The notes below the pieces were generated by a model that was given only the letters and a program-made list of their open reading frames with translations, made no database searches and was not told the origin of the DNA. This document shows positions 34,301-45,600 of a stretch of DNA of 64,000 nucleotides, piece by piece. Source of the DNA: Pseudeuparius sepicola. Taxonomy: Eukaryota; Arthropoda; Insecta; Coleoptera; Anthribidae. The stretch spans positions 12,687,153-12,751,152 of the forward strand of contig OY987305.1 in NCBI GenBank assembly GCA_963920635.1. Direction: 5' to 3'. The translations under genes were made by a program, and so were the position numbers. Every line of letters begins with the position of its first letter. Position 1 is the stretch's first letter.

Positions 34301-35164
34301 TTTGCCTTTGCCGGTGTACTGCCCTGGGCTAATATTATTTTCTGCTGCGTAAAAAGTATACAACGTACTATAAATTAAGGTATGATGAGATGCAAAAATA
34401 AAATAAAGTTGTATAGAAAGTGATTTAGTTAACTACTTTAGGTATTACAGAGCTGAATTTACATTAAATTGAAATGTGTATTAAATCAAACGTTATGGTA
34501 AAAAAATAACGAGGATATTTTTTAAATAAATCTGAAACCGTTTAATGTATAGGTAAAATATTGACTTAAACGTTAGCAGGGGTCATAGGGAAAGTGATTT
34601 TTTATTATATATTAGTTTTTAACAAAATTCAAAATTGTTTCAAAAATTTACTAAAAAATATGGTGATCATGATCAATAAAAACGTCAAACTCCATTATGT
34701 TACAACACATTTTATAATATATTTTTTTCCGAACTGTTATAACCGGCAGAGTGTAAGATCGAACTAATTATCATTCATTGCAGTTTCTTGTGTCGTAAAA
34801 TTCTACGGCTTGCGCTACAGAGTAACTTCAGAAAAAGATTTAATTATTTTGAAGATACTCTAACAAGCAGTCGATGCGGTAACCTCATACATTTTCATGA
34901 CATTGAATGGCGTTATTAACTTTAATTGGGTTACTTTTAATTAAAAGTGCTTCTACACACCGATGAGAAATAAATTACAACCTTTTTTGCGGCTTTTCTG
35001 AAAATTCAGTCTCGGCTTTTTTAGATAGGTTTTTACAAATGAGAGTAATTGAATCGGAATTTCTTGGTGTCCAGGAAATACAGAAACAAAAATTTAACTT
35101 GTTAATGTTTGTAATTTAGTTAGTGGCGGCTCGTGAGGATTTAAACAGGTGGGGCCAAATATCA
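31361..35164. other. AT-rich intronic interval with isolated element ends
   Basis: ACAGGATATGGGACGTCCTG near 31374 is a short palindromic string, and ATACAGGGTGGACATTTAG at 31812 looks like a single MITE end without a visible partner. A small palindrome CCTATACAAAGTTGCTTTGT sits at 33908. Otherwise nothing recognised. Confidence 0.4.
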
Positions 35165-35455
35165 GATGACGTTTTAAAAATCAATTTGCCTAACTAAACC
35201 GGTGTGAAGTTAGCAGGCGATTTTCTGGCAGCAAAAAATTTTCCTCGCCCTTCTTTATTTCTATAGATTTATTTTGATAAAACCTTCCAAGCAGATTAAA
35301 CTGGAAAATGAAGAAATATTAATCAAAAAAATAAACCTTGAAATTTTTGGCTGCCAGAAAATTAGCTGCTAAGTTCACACTGCCTAACTAATACAGGAAA
35401 ACTTACCAAAGTTTTCCAGTAGCATTTATTTCCATAGGCATCTGACGTCTCAAAA
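35165..35455. repeat. Foldback family S
   Basis: GTGTGAAGTTAGCAGGCGAT at 35202 is mirrored by TTAGCTGCTAAGTTCACAC at 35362, and TTTTCTGGCAGC by GCTGCCAGAAAA. Outer strings CAGATGACGTTTT and CATCTGACGTCTC also pair. The preceding TTAGTGGCGGCTCGTGAGG (35120) resembles hAT-type termini, so a decayed hAT derivative is possible. Confidence 0.55.
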
Positions 35456-36374
35456 AAAATGACACCATCACAAAATGTAGGAATCCTTATTTTTATTTTA
35501 CACCTTCCTGTATATTTTTCATTGTTAGATTTTTTGAATTTACTTAGAAAAAGTACTCAACTTGGAGTTGTCGTATTTTTTGATAGACTATTAAAATTAG
35601 ATTTAAACGAGTTTTTGGATTGAACCAATTTGTTTTTGAATAAATAAACAGAGAAATAACACAAACTGAGACACAATTTTAAAAGTTCACCTCGGTTGTC
35701 ATAAATGTTTGAGAAAATGTTATTAAAAAAAATATATTCGCACTAAAGTTCACCAATTCTCAAAAAATGCCCTTATTTTCGGAAGCTTCTGCCTCATTGT
35801 GTCCTCTTAGTGCCAATTCGAAAGCCCCACAAAATCGAACACAGTTAATTATTTCATTTAAAACGTAGGTACCGATGTGTCTGCTCATAATGTTTTAGCA
35901 GTGTATAGTGTATCGGGATAATGTATGGTAAATTTAGCTGCGTTTTTATATTATTTTACCCAGCATACTAAAATTAAAAATATTATTCATGTTTACCTTT
36001 CGATTTTTCGTGTGTCTTCATTTTATTCCAAATGTGCACAACATCGTTGCTTCCCTTTTTTGACCAAGCTTATTCACCGCCGAACAAAACATATAACAAA
36101 ACAAAACAAGTTGTTTGTTTCTTCGCACCCGCCCAACCAATTATTTTTTAAGTAGACAATTTTGTTGAATTTACGAGATCGCGTTTTTTGTCCTGCCGTT
36201 GCTCAAATTACATTGACGAAAACGAATTTCTTTATAAAAAATTTACACTGTTCATTTCTAAGACGTTAAACGTTATAACTTAACTAGCAGGCGGAAGCCA
36301 AATATGCAATATACAACACCACATATGATCGGAGCCTGGCCTAGGAGAATTGCTGTTTATGCGCATTTAACTCA
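35456..36374. other. Unassigned AT-rich interval
   Basis: No feature could be supported. Confidence 0.4.
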
Positions 36375-36579
36375 ATGACCATTCCCAATTATTGTCGATC
36401 TCACTTCCACATTCGCCGGACCGCTTTCGGTCTCTCTCTACAATGCACAATGCTGTCCAAAGGGAAGGTGGCTCCGATTATATTTAGCAGAGCTCCCGGC
36501 CGGCTCTTGCACGCGCGCCGCCGCCGCTGTCGCGAGTTGGCGCGCGGTGTTGCCACTTTCACCGTTGCCAGTTCGTACG
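36375..36579 (+). other. GC-rich exon-like block with consensus donor
   Basis: A CG-rich island (CTCCCGGCCGGCTCTTGCAC, GCGCGCCGCCGCCGCTGTCG) ends GTACG/GTAAGTAAAT at 36579/36580, a perfect donor. An open frame from ATG 36375, with another ATG at 36450, runs through it; it is Arg/Ala-rich as expected from GC content. It ends in phase 1, whereas the grh coding exon ends in phase 2, so it cannot replace that exon in frame. Best read as a non-coding alternative first exon of grh using a later ATG (inference). A TTTAGCAG at about 36482-36489 could instead make it an internal exon. Confidence 0.4.
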
Positions 36580-36732
36580 GTAAGTAAATATGAGGAAGTT
36601 TATTTTAGGAGTGCAAAATTGTTAATATGAATTTGTGTGGACTAGGGTCGATGATCAGGCATGGCACCGTGGCGCCACTGCTCGAGCCGTTATTCTCGCG
36701 GCGAATGAAATTATTACATATTAGTAACATTT

Positions 36733-36900
36733 TATAAAAGGGGCGGGTGGTTGAGAGGAGGTACGCTGGGGTAAATTTGAAAATAGCTAGTGATATGCTG
36801 TTTCCTTTGTTTTCTGGGCCAAGGAATTCAATTTTAGCATGCTTTTCAAGAAACAAAGCTATCTAGAATGATTACAAGGAGACGAATGCCCCAAAAGTGT
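36733..36900 (+). repeat. Dispersed repeat G, copy 3
   Basis: Begins TATAAAAGGGGCGGGTGGTT, continues GGTAAATTTGAAAATAGCTA and AGGAATTCAATTTTAGCA. Matches 9168-9315 through the whole length at perhaps 75%. Confidence 0.6.
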
Positions 36901-37004
36901 GGTTTTCTGAAACTACTGCAGATAGAGATGGTTAGATTAGGTTGATTTTAGAACAAAATTAATGGCCTGCTAGATAATTTAAAGAACTGATTTCTTTTAA
37001 TGCA

Positions 37005-38163
37005 CGTATATCAAAATATCTCGGCTGTTTTTTGACAGAAAAAATTGATGGCAGGTGCGGTTGATATCTCTTCTGGACGGCCTTCTTTTGTTATGACGAA
37101 AGTTACTGTCCATATATCCATCTACAAAAACTGTGACAAAAAATCGAATAAATTCAAAATTTTTAAACCGTTGTAAACTTTTTCATTTTTTTGACATGGG
37201 TAGAGAATAAAGTTTAACATGAAAACGGCAGAATTTATGTATTAAATTTTTACTCTCTTGCTCTCGAAAATTAAATTATCTGCAAATATGTTTAATTATG
37301 TGTGTTGTGTAAAGAAAAATGCCCCATATGCAATTTGATCTGTCACACTTGCCTGTTCGTTCTGTATTTGCTACAAAAATATAAGAAAAAATGTTGGTAA
37401 TATTTGTGGTTGACGTATAATTTACCCATTCTACCAATGGAAATAAATGCGCAACGGTAGCGATATGAAGTTATGTAATGACATCCCCTATAGAATTTTT
37501 CATATGGGGTTACCTAAACGAGAAAGTTTACTCAACTGCTCCGCAAAAGGTGCGTAATACTCAAGTAGGTAGGTGTAAATACTATGTGTCCACTGGGCAC
37601 ATTTATTGTAATAGTACAATATTTCGTTATTGTCATTTTCAAGAAAATAACTGCTGTGTTATTTTTATATTACCTACATATTTATATTATATTATTAACT
37701 GTTTTTAATTTGTTTTTATAATAGAAAAAAATGTCTACGAGTTTAGTATTTTTCATTATTTAAAAATAGCACTTTCTGGACTAGTTACTCAACATTCGGC
37801 ATCATTGACTATTAATTTTCATGGGATATGTATTATTTTGCTCTATAATATATGCTTCATTACAATTTTTTCCAGATAATTTAACTTTTGATTCCGAGGG
37901 AGCTCAAATTTAGTCATATCTAATATTTGAAAACTGATATAATATTTGGATTCTGACAGTTCTTACAAACAATTTTCATCTTAAACCTTCTTGTGTATAT
38001 CTAGAAATACAGTTATACATCGGTTAACAAATTTTTATTTTTTTAGATTTTTGGCCATAGTTTTCATAGGTGGCTACCCGCCACCGTTTTTTTTTCTGTC
38101 AAAAATAGCCGAGATATTTTGAGTTAGCCACTTATATAAGCCAGAAGCCACCCTGTATATCTC
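37005..38163. repeat. Foldback family V, partly decayed
   Basis: CAAAATATCTCGGCTGTTTT at 37012 and TTGACAGAAAAAA are mirrored by GCCGAGATATTTTGAG at 38110 and TTTTTTTTTCTGTCAAAAA. The right end is GCCACCCTGTATA. The left end is lost. The interior is AT-rich without coding content. Confidence 0.55.
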
Positions 38164-38843
38164 CCTTAGAACTGTTTCCACATTTCGTCGATTAGTTTTT
38201 TGGGGACTTAACTTAAATTTTTTCTTCAGATTGTATACATTTAGTTGTCATGCACTTAAGTGTTATTGTATAATGATCATAATTTGATCGCCCTGAGTCT
38301 GAGGTTATTTTATTAGGAAATTATCTCAAGGTAAAAAATTTGGGGATTTCTCAAGTACATGATGGAATATATTTTGCTTAAGATATAATGTGATATCCAA
38401 CAATACACTTTCTCTTTTAATTGACTTAATAATATTTCTGCAGCATGTCAAGCCTGAAAGTTATTAATACGCCGTAAATAAAACTTATTTGCTGAAAAAT
38501 ACCTTCAGCGCGCTGAAGCTTATCACTACATATTATTTCCCGTAAACAATATAATAATTGCCCTATTTATAAGATATTATTAATAATTATTGCGAACCGA
38601 GCACATTTGTTATTTATAATCCTAAAAATCGCGGCAGCACAACAAGGACTTTCTAATATGTAGTATGAACGACGTTAATTTATGAAATTTTATTGCGTGT
38701 TCTCTGACTTTTCGGTATTTTGCATTTACGCGATTAACATTTTGCTTGATTCACAAATGTCAAGCCTATTTGCCAAAAGATTCCTTTGCGAGTCAGATTC
38801 TGAAGACTTATGATTTGACCCAGAAGGTTATATCACAGACCTA
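38164..38843. other. Unassigned AT-rich interval
   Basis: No feature could be supported. Confidence 0.4.
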
Positions 38844-39226
38844 TACAGGGTGAGTCTGAAATAACTGGCATCCTTTTTTTGGGTAATAGAGATGGTCATT
38901 CTGAACCACTTTTCTTAATAAATTTTTTTTCTAGCGCCGAGATTTTTCTATAATTCATCCCCTCAAATTCCCCCCTCTATGAAAACACGGCACTGGCGCC
39001 CTGCCAACAACCGAGAAGAAAATGGTAAATCATCAACTAGTATAGTATTTTGAGACCGAGTTTACGCTATTCTATCCGCTGTGTATGAAATAAATGTTGG
39101 TAAATTTTAAAAAAATTAGAGAAAAATTTCGGCGATAGGAAAAAAATTATTAAGAAAAGTTTTTCAGAATGACCATCTCTCTTACACAAAAAAAAGGATG
39201 CCAGTTATTTCAGACTCACCCTGTGT
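38844..39226. mobile_element. Short foldback MITE family W
   Basis: Ends TACAGGGTGAGTCTGAAATA and TATTTCAGACTCACCCTGTG. Arms of about 115 bp include TGGCATCCTTTTTTT and GATGGTCATTCTGAA, mirrored. TA precedes the left end at 38842-38843. The flanks carry an additional mirrored CACAGACCTAT / ATAGGTCTGTG, so the insertion sits in a small palindrome or the arms are longer than the TIR. Confidence 0.85.
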
Positions 39227-39461
39227 AGGCCTAATATAGGTCTGTGGTTATATGAATATTTTCAAGAATGGGTTACAGTTATTTAATAACATGGCCTTTA
39301 TACTCGTATACATTATTGTCCACGTTCATATAAAATAAATCTATTGTGACAGCTGTATGTATGAGCTAATCAATCACGATGAACCACCCACACACTTCTT
39401 ATAGAAACAACTAGGTATTACTACAAAAAAAAAACATTATTTTTTCATTTAAAAAAAAAAA

Positions 39462-41056
39462 TTTCTATCACATTATTCAATTTACTCTAGTGTTCAGCCC
39501 TATCCATCCCAACTTTGAAATTTCAAATGGCACCCCCCACAGAGAGACACGTCATTTTGAAGGGCATAAACTTCTCTATACAGGGTGATTCAAAACTATG
39601 CGGCACCCTTTCAGGGACGTAATTTACTCGTTAAAATAAGACGAAAAGTTCATATTAACATGGGTCCAAAAACTCTTCGTTTCGAAGATACAGGGTGTTT
39701 AAACTTTGAAAAAAATATCGATTTTTCTTTATACCTTCCAAACCAATAAGAATATTTAAACCAAATTTGGTACACAATAATACCATCATAGGATGACATA
39801 AGAAATGCTAATATCAGGTCGCGAAAGTATCCAGTGGGGTAATCGGTACCATAAATTAAACAAAAAAAAATAGTATGGCCCTGTACAATACAACAATTTA
39901 TTATGTTATTGAATAAACAATACAATTTGGAATAAAAGATGCCTCTTTCATTTTTTTCATATCTCTCTCCCTTTCGCGGAAAGTTGGAGTTTTCGGATTT
40001 GTCGTCTTTTTTCGACTCTAACCGAGACTCTAACGCTTTTTCGGGTTGAGGTATGTAACTATTATTTGAAGTAAACGAAATAATTTTCAAATGGAATGGC
40101 AGTAGGAGTATGTAAGTTTTGTTACTAGTAAGGCGCTAAGGCATAAAAAAATAATTGATTGTTAATCGATATTTTTTAAAAAGTTTAATCACCCTGTATT
40201 TTCGTAACGAAGAGTTTTTGGACAAATGTCAATATGAACTTTTCGTCTTATTTTAACGAGTAAAGTACGCCCCTGAAAGGGTGCCGCATAGTTTTGAATC
40301 ACCCTGTATAATGGGGTAAGAAAAATCGGTTACTCGGTTCACGATTTGGAGAGAAAATGTGTCCTAATAGGGCAGGAATTATTAATCGACGAAATATCTA
40401 TTAATTTACCGTTTTCCAAATTTTAGAAATTTTAATTTCATGACTTTATTCTACCATTGCAATTTATAGTAATTGCTATGGTTTTTGCTCACCGGGTACA
40501 TTTCTTTTTTCCAACGGTAAAAGTTTTTTTTTTGTTTTTTTCTTTGATCTACATTCTCAGAATAAATTGTCGTATTCAGGTCAGTTTAAAATTCAGAATT
40601 AAAACGGGGTTCACTTTAGAGCAAAATTATTATTATTATTATTTTAATTTTTTATTATATTTTATTTTTATTATTTTTATATTTATATATATTATTATTT
40701 TTATTTTTTTGCCGTTGGAAAAAAGCAATGTACAAAGTGGGCAAAAAAACAAAAAACACAGCAATTACTATAAACTTTAATGACAGAATAAAGTAATAAA
40801 ATTGAAATTACGAAAATTTGAAAAACGGTAAATTAACAGATATTTCGTGGAATAATTTCTGTCCTATCAGGACACTTTTTCTCTCCAAATCGTGAACCGA
40901 CCATCCGATTTACTGTTTTCCTACACCATAAGATAGATAATTTTACACCCTTCAAAATTACGTGTCACCCGGTGGGAGTTACCGTTTGAAATTGCAAAGT
41001 GGGGTGGCTGGGGGCCAGGGGGTGAACACTAGAATAAATTAAATAATGTGATAGAA
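39462..41056. repeat. Foldback family Y, interrupted by family X
   Basis: TTCTATCACATTATTCAATT (39464) is mirrored at 41035-41056, ACACGTCATTTTGAAGGG (39547) at 40950-40967, and the inner block TTCACGATTTGGAGAGAAAA (40338) near 40885-40900. The left arm is broken by the X element at 39579-40308. The AT-rich centre (40620-40700) contains ATT runs. The 107-codon + strand frame at 40457 is an AT-rich by-product. Confidence 0.82.
39579..40308. mobile_element. Foldback MITE family X, nested in Y
   Basis: Ends TACAGGGTGATTCAAAACTA and TAGTTTTGAATCACCCTGTA, with TA duplicated on each side (39577-39578 and 40309-40310). Arms carry TGCGGCACCCTTTCAGGG and its mirror, then AAAAGTTCATATTAACATGG followed by CTTCGTTTCGAAGATACAGG, a module shared with families P and DD. 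The 146-codon minus-strand frame at 39650-40090 has no recognisable domain. Confidence 0.88.
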
Positions 41057-41070
41057 GTTCCCCCTCCTTA

Positions 41071-41780
41071 TACAGTGTGTCCGCGGATGAAGTCCCCAAG
41101 AGGACAAATGGACCAAAAATTTCATTTTTGACAAAAAGTCATTCTTGATAAAAGTTTCTGCTTCTCTAGAATTCTTTATTTTTTATACATGATGCCTAAA
41201 AAATACAAAAACATGAAATACCATCAAGAATAAACTACCTTTACTTTTAAAAATATCAAAACCTTTTACCTATAAAAGTTGTTTAGAATTAAAAGGGGTG
41301 TCCTATTGTAACTTTTCAAGCAAATCGGCCGACTCTGATTTTTTATTTTTTACCTATTTAAATCAAAGTTGGCCGATTTGCTTGAAAAGTTACAATCAGA
41401 CACGTCTTTTAATTCTAAACAACTTTTCTAAATAAATGTTTTTGATATTTTTAATAATAAAGAAGTTTCACACTTAAAAATAAAAAAATCGAACTTGGCT
41501 GATTTGTTTGAAAAGTGACAATCGGGCACATGTTTTAATTCTAAACAACTTATCTAAGTAAAAGTTTTTGATATTTTTAAAAATAAAGGTAGTTTTTCTT
41601 GATGGCATTTCATGTTTTTGTATTTTTTGGGCACCCTGTATAAAAAATCAAAAATTCTCTAGGTAGACCATATTTTTTCGAGAAGCAGAAACTTTTATCA
41701 AGAATGACTTTTTGTCGAAAAATGAAATTTTTGGTCCATTTATTTGTCCTCTCGGGCACTCTATCCGCGGACACACTGTA
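41071..41780. mobile_element. Foldback MITE family Z
   Basis: Ends TACAGTGTGTCCGCGGATGA and CTATCCGCGGACACACTGTA. Arms mirror AAAAGTCATTCTTGATAAAA, CATGAAATACCATCAAGAA and AGTTGTTTAGAATTAAAAG. The centre has GGCCGACTCTGATTTTTTA facing AAATCAAAGTTGGCCGATTT. The terminal 15 bp are close to family K, the interior is not. Confidence 0.9.
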
Positions 41781-41855
41781 TAATTCGACGTATTTTTTGT
41801 ATTTTTTTGTTGTAAAAATTTAAAAGATATTTGAGAGAAAATAATAGCTACTTAT

Positions 41856-42398
41856 ATGCACTGAAGTCCAACTTTATATGACTCATGTGGAATTTAGTTG
41901 GAGAGGCCTCTCGCTGAGGCAAATAAACCACATGGATCGGAAAAAAATGTTTTATTAGGCAAAAAATAATCAAAAGGGATCACCCGTCCATGAACAGACT
42001 GCGCGCGGCGTTGCTTGACTTTGACGATCGCTCTACTAGGTCAAGTATGACGAGGCACGGCGCTTACCAAGAGAAACTCCAAACTGCTGTCTGTTGTGCA
42101 GCCTCCATGAAAAATAGGTAGATTGATATTCAAACCTACTACTAAAATATTTATACTGAAAGATTGCGCTGCTATAGGTAACAATTTCGCAATGTGTACG
42201 AAAAGTTAAATGGGAATTTATTGGCCGGGTTTTGAATATTTGGTCACTTTTGACGGGCGATGGCTCCGCGTTTGACGTTTGATGTTTACATCTCGTCTCT
42301 CGCTTATTGAAAAAATCGTACAATAATAGCCTACTTCAGTGCCGATTTCTGAGCTTTTAATGACGATTTTGAGACACTTCACTGCCGATTTCAAGAAA
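41856..42398 (+). repeat. Dispersed repeat U, copy 1
   Basis: About 540 bp, very similar to 55370-55950. Shared landmarks: ATGACTCATGTGGAATTTAG, GCGCGGCGTTGCTTGACTTT, GACGATCGCTCTACTAGGTC, CAATTTCGCAATGTGTACGA, TTGGTCACTTTTGACGGGCG and CTTATTGAAAAAATCGTACA. This copy lacks the hAT-like outer ends that surround copy 2. No ORF of note. Confidence 0.8.
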
Positions 42399-44223
42399 CA
42401 CAGTTTTTCCTTTTACAATTTATATCGTGTTCCGATACCCCGGGGACTTTGTATTTATTTAATACCAAGGGTATCTATGGGTATTCATCGTTCAATAGGA
42501 TTCCTTTACGTTTTTACTAATGTTAATGTTACAGTATAGTTTCAAGCCAGTTCAAGTATGTCATATATCGATAACCAACTGTAATAGTGCATCCAGAATG
42601 AATCGTAACCACATTTGACACACTCTAGATCATAACTACGAATAATTCATCAGGTTTTACATTGGTTAGACGCAGTTTTATCTTATTCGCCGTCTCATGA
42701 CAAAAAAGGATGACTAGGCAAAATCAGTCGAAGCATTCGCGCTATTTAGAGGTGTCCACACACGCTCCCTCCCCAATTGCAAAACGGCATGACAAAATAT
42801 TTCGAACTTATCTAGCAGCGGCCGCTTCACGAGCTATTAATCCACGTCTAAAGCTCAGTAGTTTATTCGTTAACACGCTAACAAATCATGCCGAAGATTG
42901 ATTTATACAATGAACTTTCGACACATTTGCAACTCAACCATTTCGACGAGCAGGACTGCATAGCCGCGCGTTTTATCATAATTAAGACACTCGCACAAAT
43001 GTTTATAAAGATTTATTGTTATTGCTCCATATTTTATAAGGTACTGATAATTAACGCCGATGAATAGAAGGTATATATATCAAATTTATTGGAGCGCATG
43101 CTGCAAAGTAACTCGAAGCTTCCTCGTGGACATCGTACTTCATGTTTGATGGATGTAGCTAGCTGCCAGGCTACCGTCGACAATAGGTGTATTCACGAAT
43201 TTCCAATTGTATAACCAAAAGTCCATAGAAACATGTATCAATCATAAAGCCGCTTTAAATAAAATTATTGTCGAAATAACTACAAAATAGAGACAGCGAA
43301 TTCAGTATATGTCCCTATAAAACAGCAATGGCCAGTAATACGTCACTATGCCGATCATCGCGAAACGCTGCATATACAGCATCCGAAGTTCTATGGTGTC
43401 TATTGTAGGAACACGCAGAAAATATAGCGTATATTTATGCTGCGATAGTTAAGTTTTTACTATGGTAATATGTACAAAGAACAGTAGCTCGAAAGGTTGA
43501 GTTCTCGGACGACTGCGGAGTTCGCTGCGACCGTAGTCGAGGCTGGCGAACTGCAGGAGTACAAAAAACACTTTTCGTCCGTGTATCATACAATATTTTT
43601 GTTCGAATGTGCAATACATTACATTGAACTTCTAGTCGGCCATGGAACAAAGAAATCTATTGAACTATCAATGTATGCTTGTGTCAATCAGGTCAAATAT
43701 CGTAGTTTTAATCATTTAAATAAAAGACCTACTTACAACAAAAATGAACAGAAATGAGTATTCTCCTGAAGAATGCATTATGCGGGAACACCCCCGGAGA
43801 TAAGGGCAGCAAATTTGGTTACTTTAAACTAAAATATCGGGATTTAGAACTGTACCAAAATCAAATAACTCTGACGCCTGATGTTGAAAAGAGCACGCGT
43901 GGTGTTGAAGCCACACTCAGGCACAACTTTTATTTAATTTTACTTTTACAATTGTTTACGTCAAAATATTTCGGAAAAAAAAATTATTGGCTTCATTAAA
44001 ATAGTTCAAAACATCGATAACATTATTTGTGGCAGTGTCGAAATAGCTTAGACGCATGTGAAAACAACAAGATAAAACCACATAAATACACTTGCAATCG
44101 AGTACATCCCAGTTGTCAGGCGCGCGTGATATTTTGTGGCCCATAGAGCAATCGCGTTATTTCAAGGAACGTCATCGAATACGTGCTGTTATTGATTAGT
44201 TCGTGAGCGTCCTCAAAAGTACT
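42399..44223. other. Interval with small GC-richer patches
   Basis: Patches at 42700-42900 and 43490-43560 are less AT-rich. The second, read on the minus strand, has TACTCCTGCAG acceptor-like sequence followed by a 30-codon open stretch, but no domain or donor can be named. No foldback seen. Confidence 0.3.
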
Positions 44224-44313
44224 TTTGCAGACGCTCACCGCTCACGGATCAACCACAACACACCATGTATTTTGCAGACGCTCACGGACCAATCACAACA
44301 CACATAGGTACAA
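44224..44313 (+). repeat. 46-bp direct duplication
   Basis: TTTTGCAGACGCTCACCGCT at 44223 and TTTTGCAGACGCTCACGGAC at 44268 begin two near-identical units, each continuing with CACAACACAC. Confidence 0.75.
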
Positions 44314-44478
44314 ACAAAAATTTATTTTTGTGAATATCCCTAAAATTTCTCCTATGAAAAAATTTCGATGTTCCCAATCCTTTTCCCGCAAAAGCGAAAA
44401 AACCCAGAATGTATTCAACATATGGTATTTTTTAAAAGCTTTTATTTAACTTGCACTGTTAGTATGTTTATGTATGTA

Positions 44479-44627
44479 CAGTTTGTTCAGCGAATGTTCG
44501 GCCCTACGTACAACTCCCGTCCTTGTCTGGCTCGTGAATATACGACCGATATTCGTCGTATAGTCAGTCATGTGTAAGACAAAGACGGGAGTTGTGACGT
44601 AGGGCCGAACATTCGCTGAACAAACTG
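44479..44627. mobile_element. Short hairpin MITE family I, copy 2
   Basis: Ends CAGTTTGTTCAGCGAATGTT and AACATTCGCTGAACAAACTG are perfect inverted repeats, with TA on each side (44477-44478 and 44628-44629). Shares GGCCCTACG, GTCCTTGTCTGGCTCGTGAA and the loop region with copy 1 at 14789-14934. It lies just before a (TATG)n run. Confidence 0.92.
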
Positions 44628-44664
44628 TATGTTTGTATGTTTGTATGTATGTATGTATGTATGT
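44628..44664. repeat. (TATG)n microsatellite
   Basis: Imperfect then perfect TATG/TTTG units directly after the hairpin MITE. Confidence 0.9.
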
Positions 44665-44723
44665 AAAATTTTGCATACACCTTTAGTTCTGGTGACAATA
44701 CAATATGCAATACTCAATATTGT

Positions 44724-45040
44724 AAAACTTTTAAAATGGCCGTCGTCACAAGATGGCGGATGATTTATTTTTGTCAACCCTCTTAATATGGGTATCAAAT
44801 GAAAGAGCTTAAAGAGTAGAAAACGATTAAGTTAGTGACCTCACACTAAATTAAATATGGCCGCCGCTCGAAGATGGCGGATTACATTTTTTCTTTTCAA
44901 CCTTCTCAATAAGGGTATCAAATGAAAGGATTTGACGAGTACAAAATAATAAGATAATTGACGACATACTAAATCCAATATAGCGAATGTCCCAAGATGG
45001 CCGACAAAATTTCTTTACTACCCTCCTGATATGGGAATCA
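44724..45040 (+). repeat. Three imperfect ~125-bp tandem repeats
   Basis: Each unit carries an ATGGCCG...AAGATGGC(C/G)GA pair of motifs, a TCAACC-CTC stretch, then ATGGGTATCAAATGAAAG and an AAAATAATAAG-like tail. The third unit is more diverged (GGGAATCAAATAGG). Confidence 0.78.
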
Positions 45041-45071
45041 AATAGGTACTAAAAACCACAAAATAAAATAA

Positions 45072-45600
45072 TAGGTAGAAAAACTTTTTTAAAACCAAGC
45101 TTTTATTTAAGCCATGTACTAAAACGAATAAAATAAAAAATAAAAGATAAAAAAATCTTTTTAAAAACAAGCATATTAATCCATGTATTAAAACAAATAA
45201 AATAAAATAAGTCTAGGTTTTCGTTAAGATAATTCAATGGCAAATTGCGACAAGTTTTTGTAAATAAAAAAACTTGTCGGGCGAATTGTAAAGAAAATAC
45301 ATACTTTGGCAAGTAGGTACATACTTGCTTATCAACCAATCACTGTCCAGTAAAATTAATTGGTACCTACTTTTATGAACATTTCTCGCGACAAGCTTTT
45401 TGATTTACAAAAACGCAATTTGGCATTGAATTATCTTAACGAAAACCTGGACTTATTTTATTTTATTCGTTTTAGTACCTACATAGATTAATAAGCTTGT
45501 TTTTAAAAAGGTTTTTATCTCTTATTTTTTATTTTATTCGTTTCAGTACATGGCTTAAATAAAAGCTTGTCTTTAAAAAGGTTTTTTACCTTTTTCTATT
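45072..45600. repeat. Foldback family AA with internal ~85-bp repeats
   Basis: Both arms contain two tandem versions of CATGTACTAAAACGAATAAA (or its complement) separated by AAAAATCTTTTTAAAAACAA. CTAGGTTTTCGTTAAGATAA at 45213 is mirrored near 45430-45450, and GCGACAAG marks the centre. No TACAG-type termini. The 78-codon minus-strand frame is part of it. Confidence 0.75.

Noticed and set aside
39650..40090. 146-codon minus-strand frame
   Set aside because: It lies wholly within MITE family X, has no recognisable transposase motif and no start context.
40457..40780. 107-codon hydrophobic + strand frame
   Set aside because: Phe/Ile/Tyr-rich because it reads through an ATT-rich palindrome centre; not a membrane protein gene.
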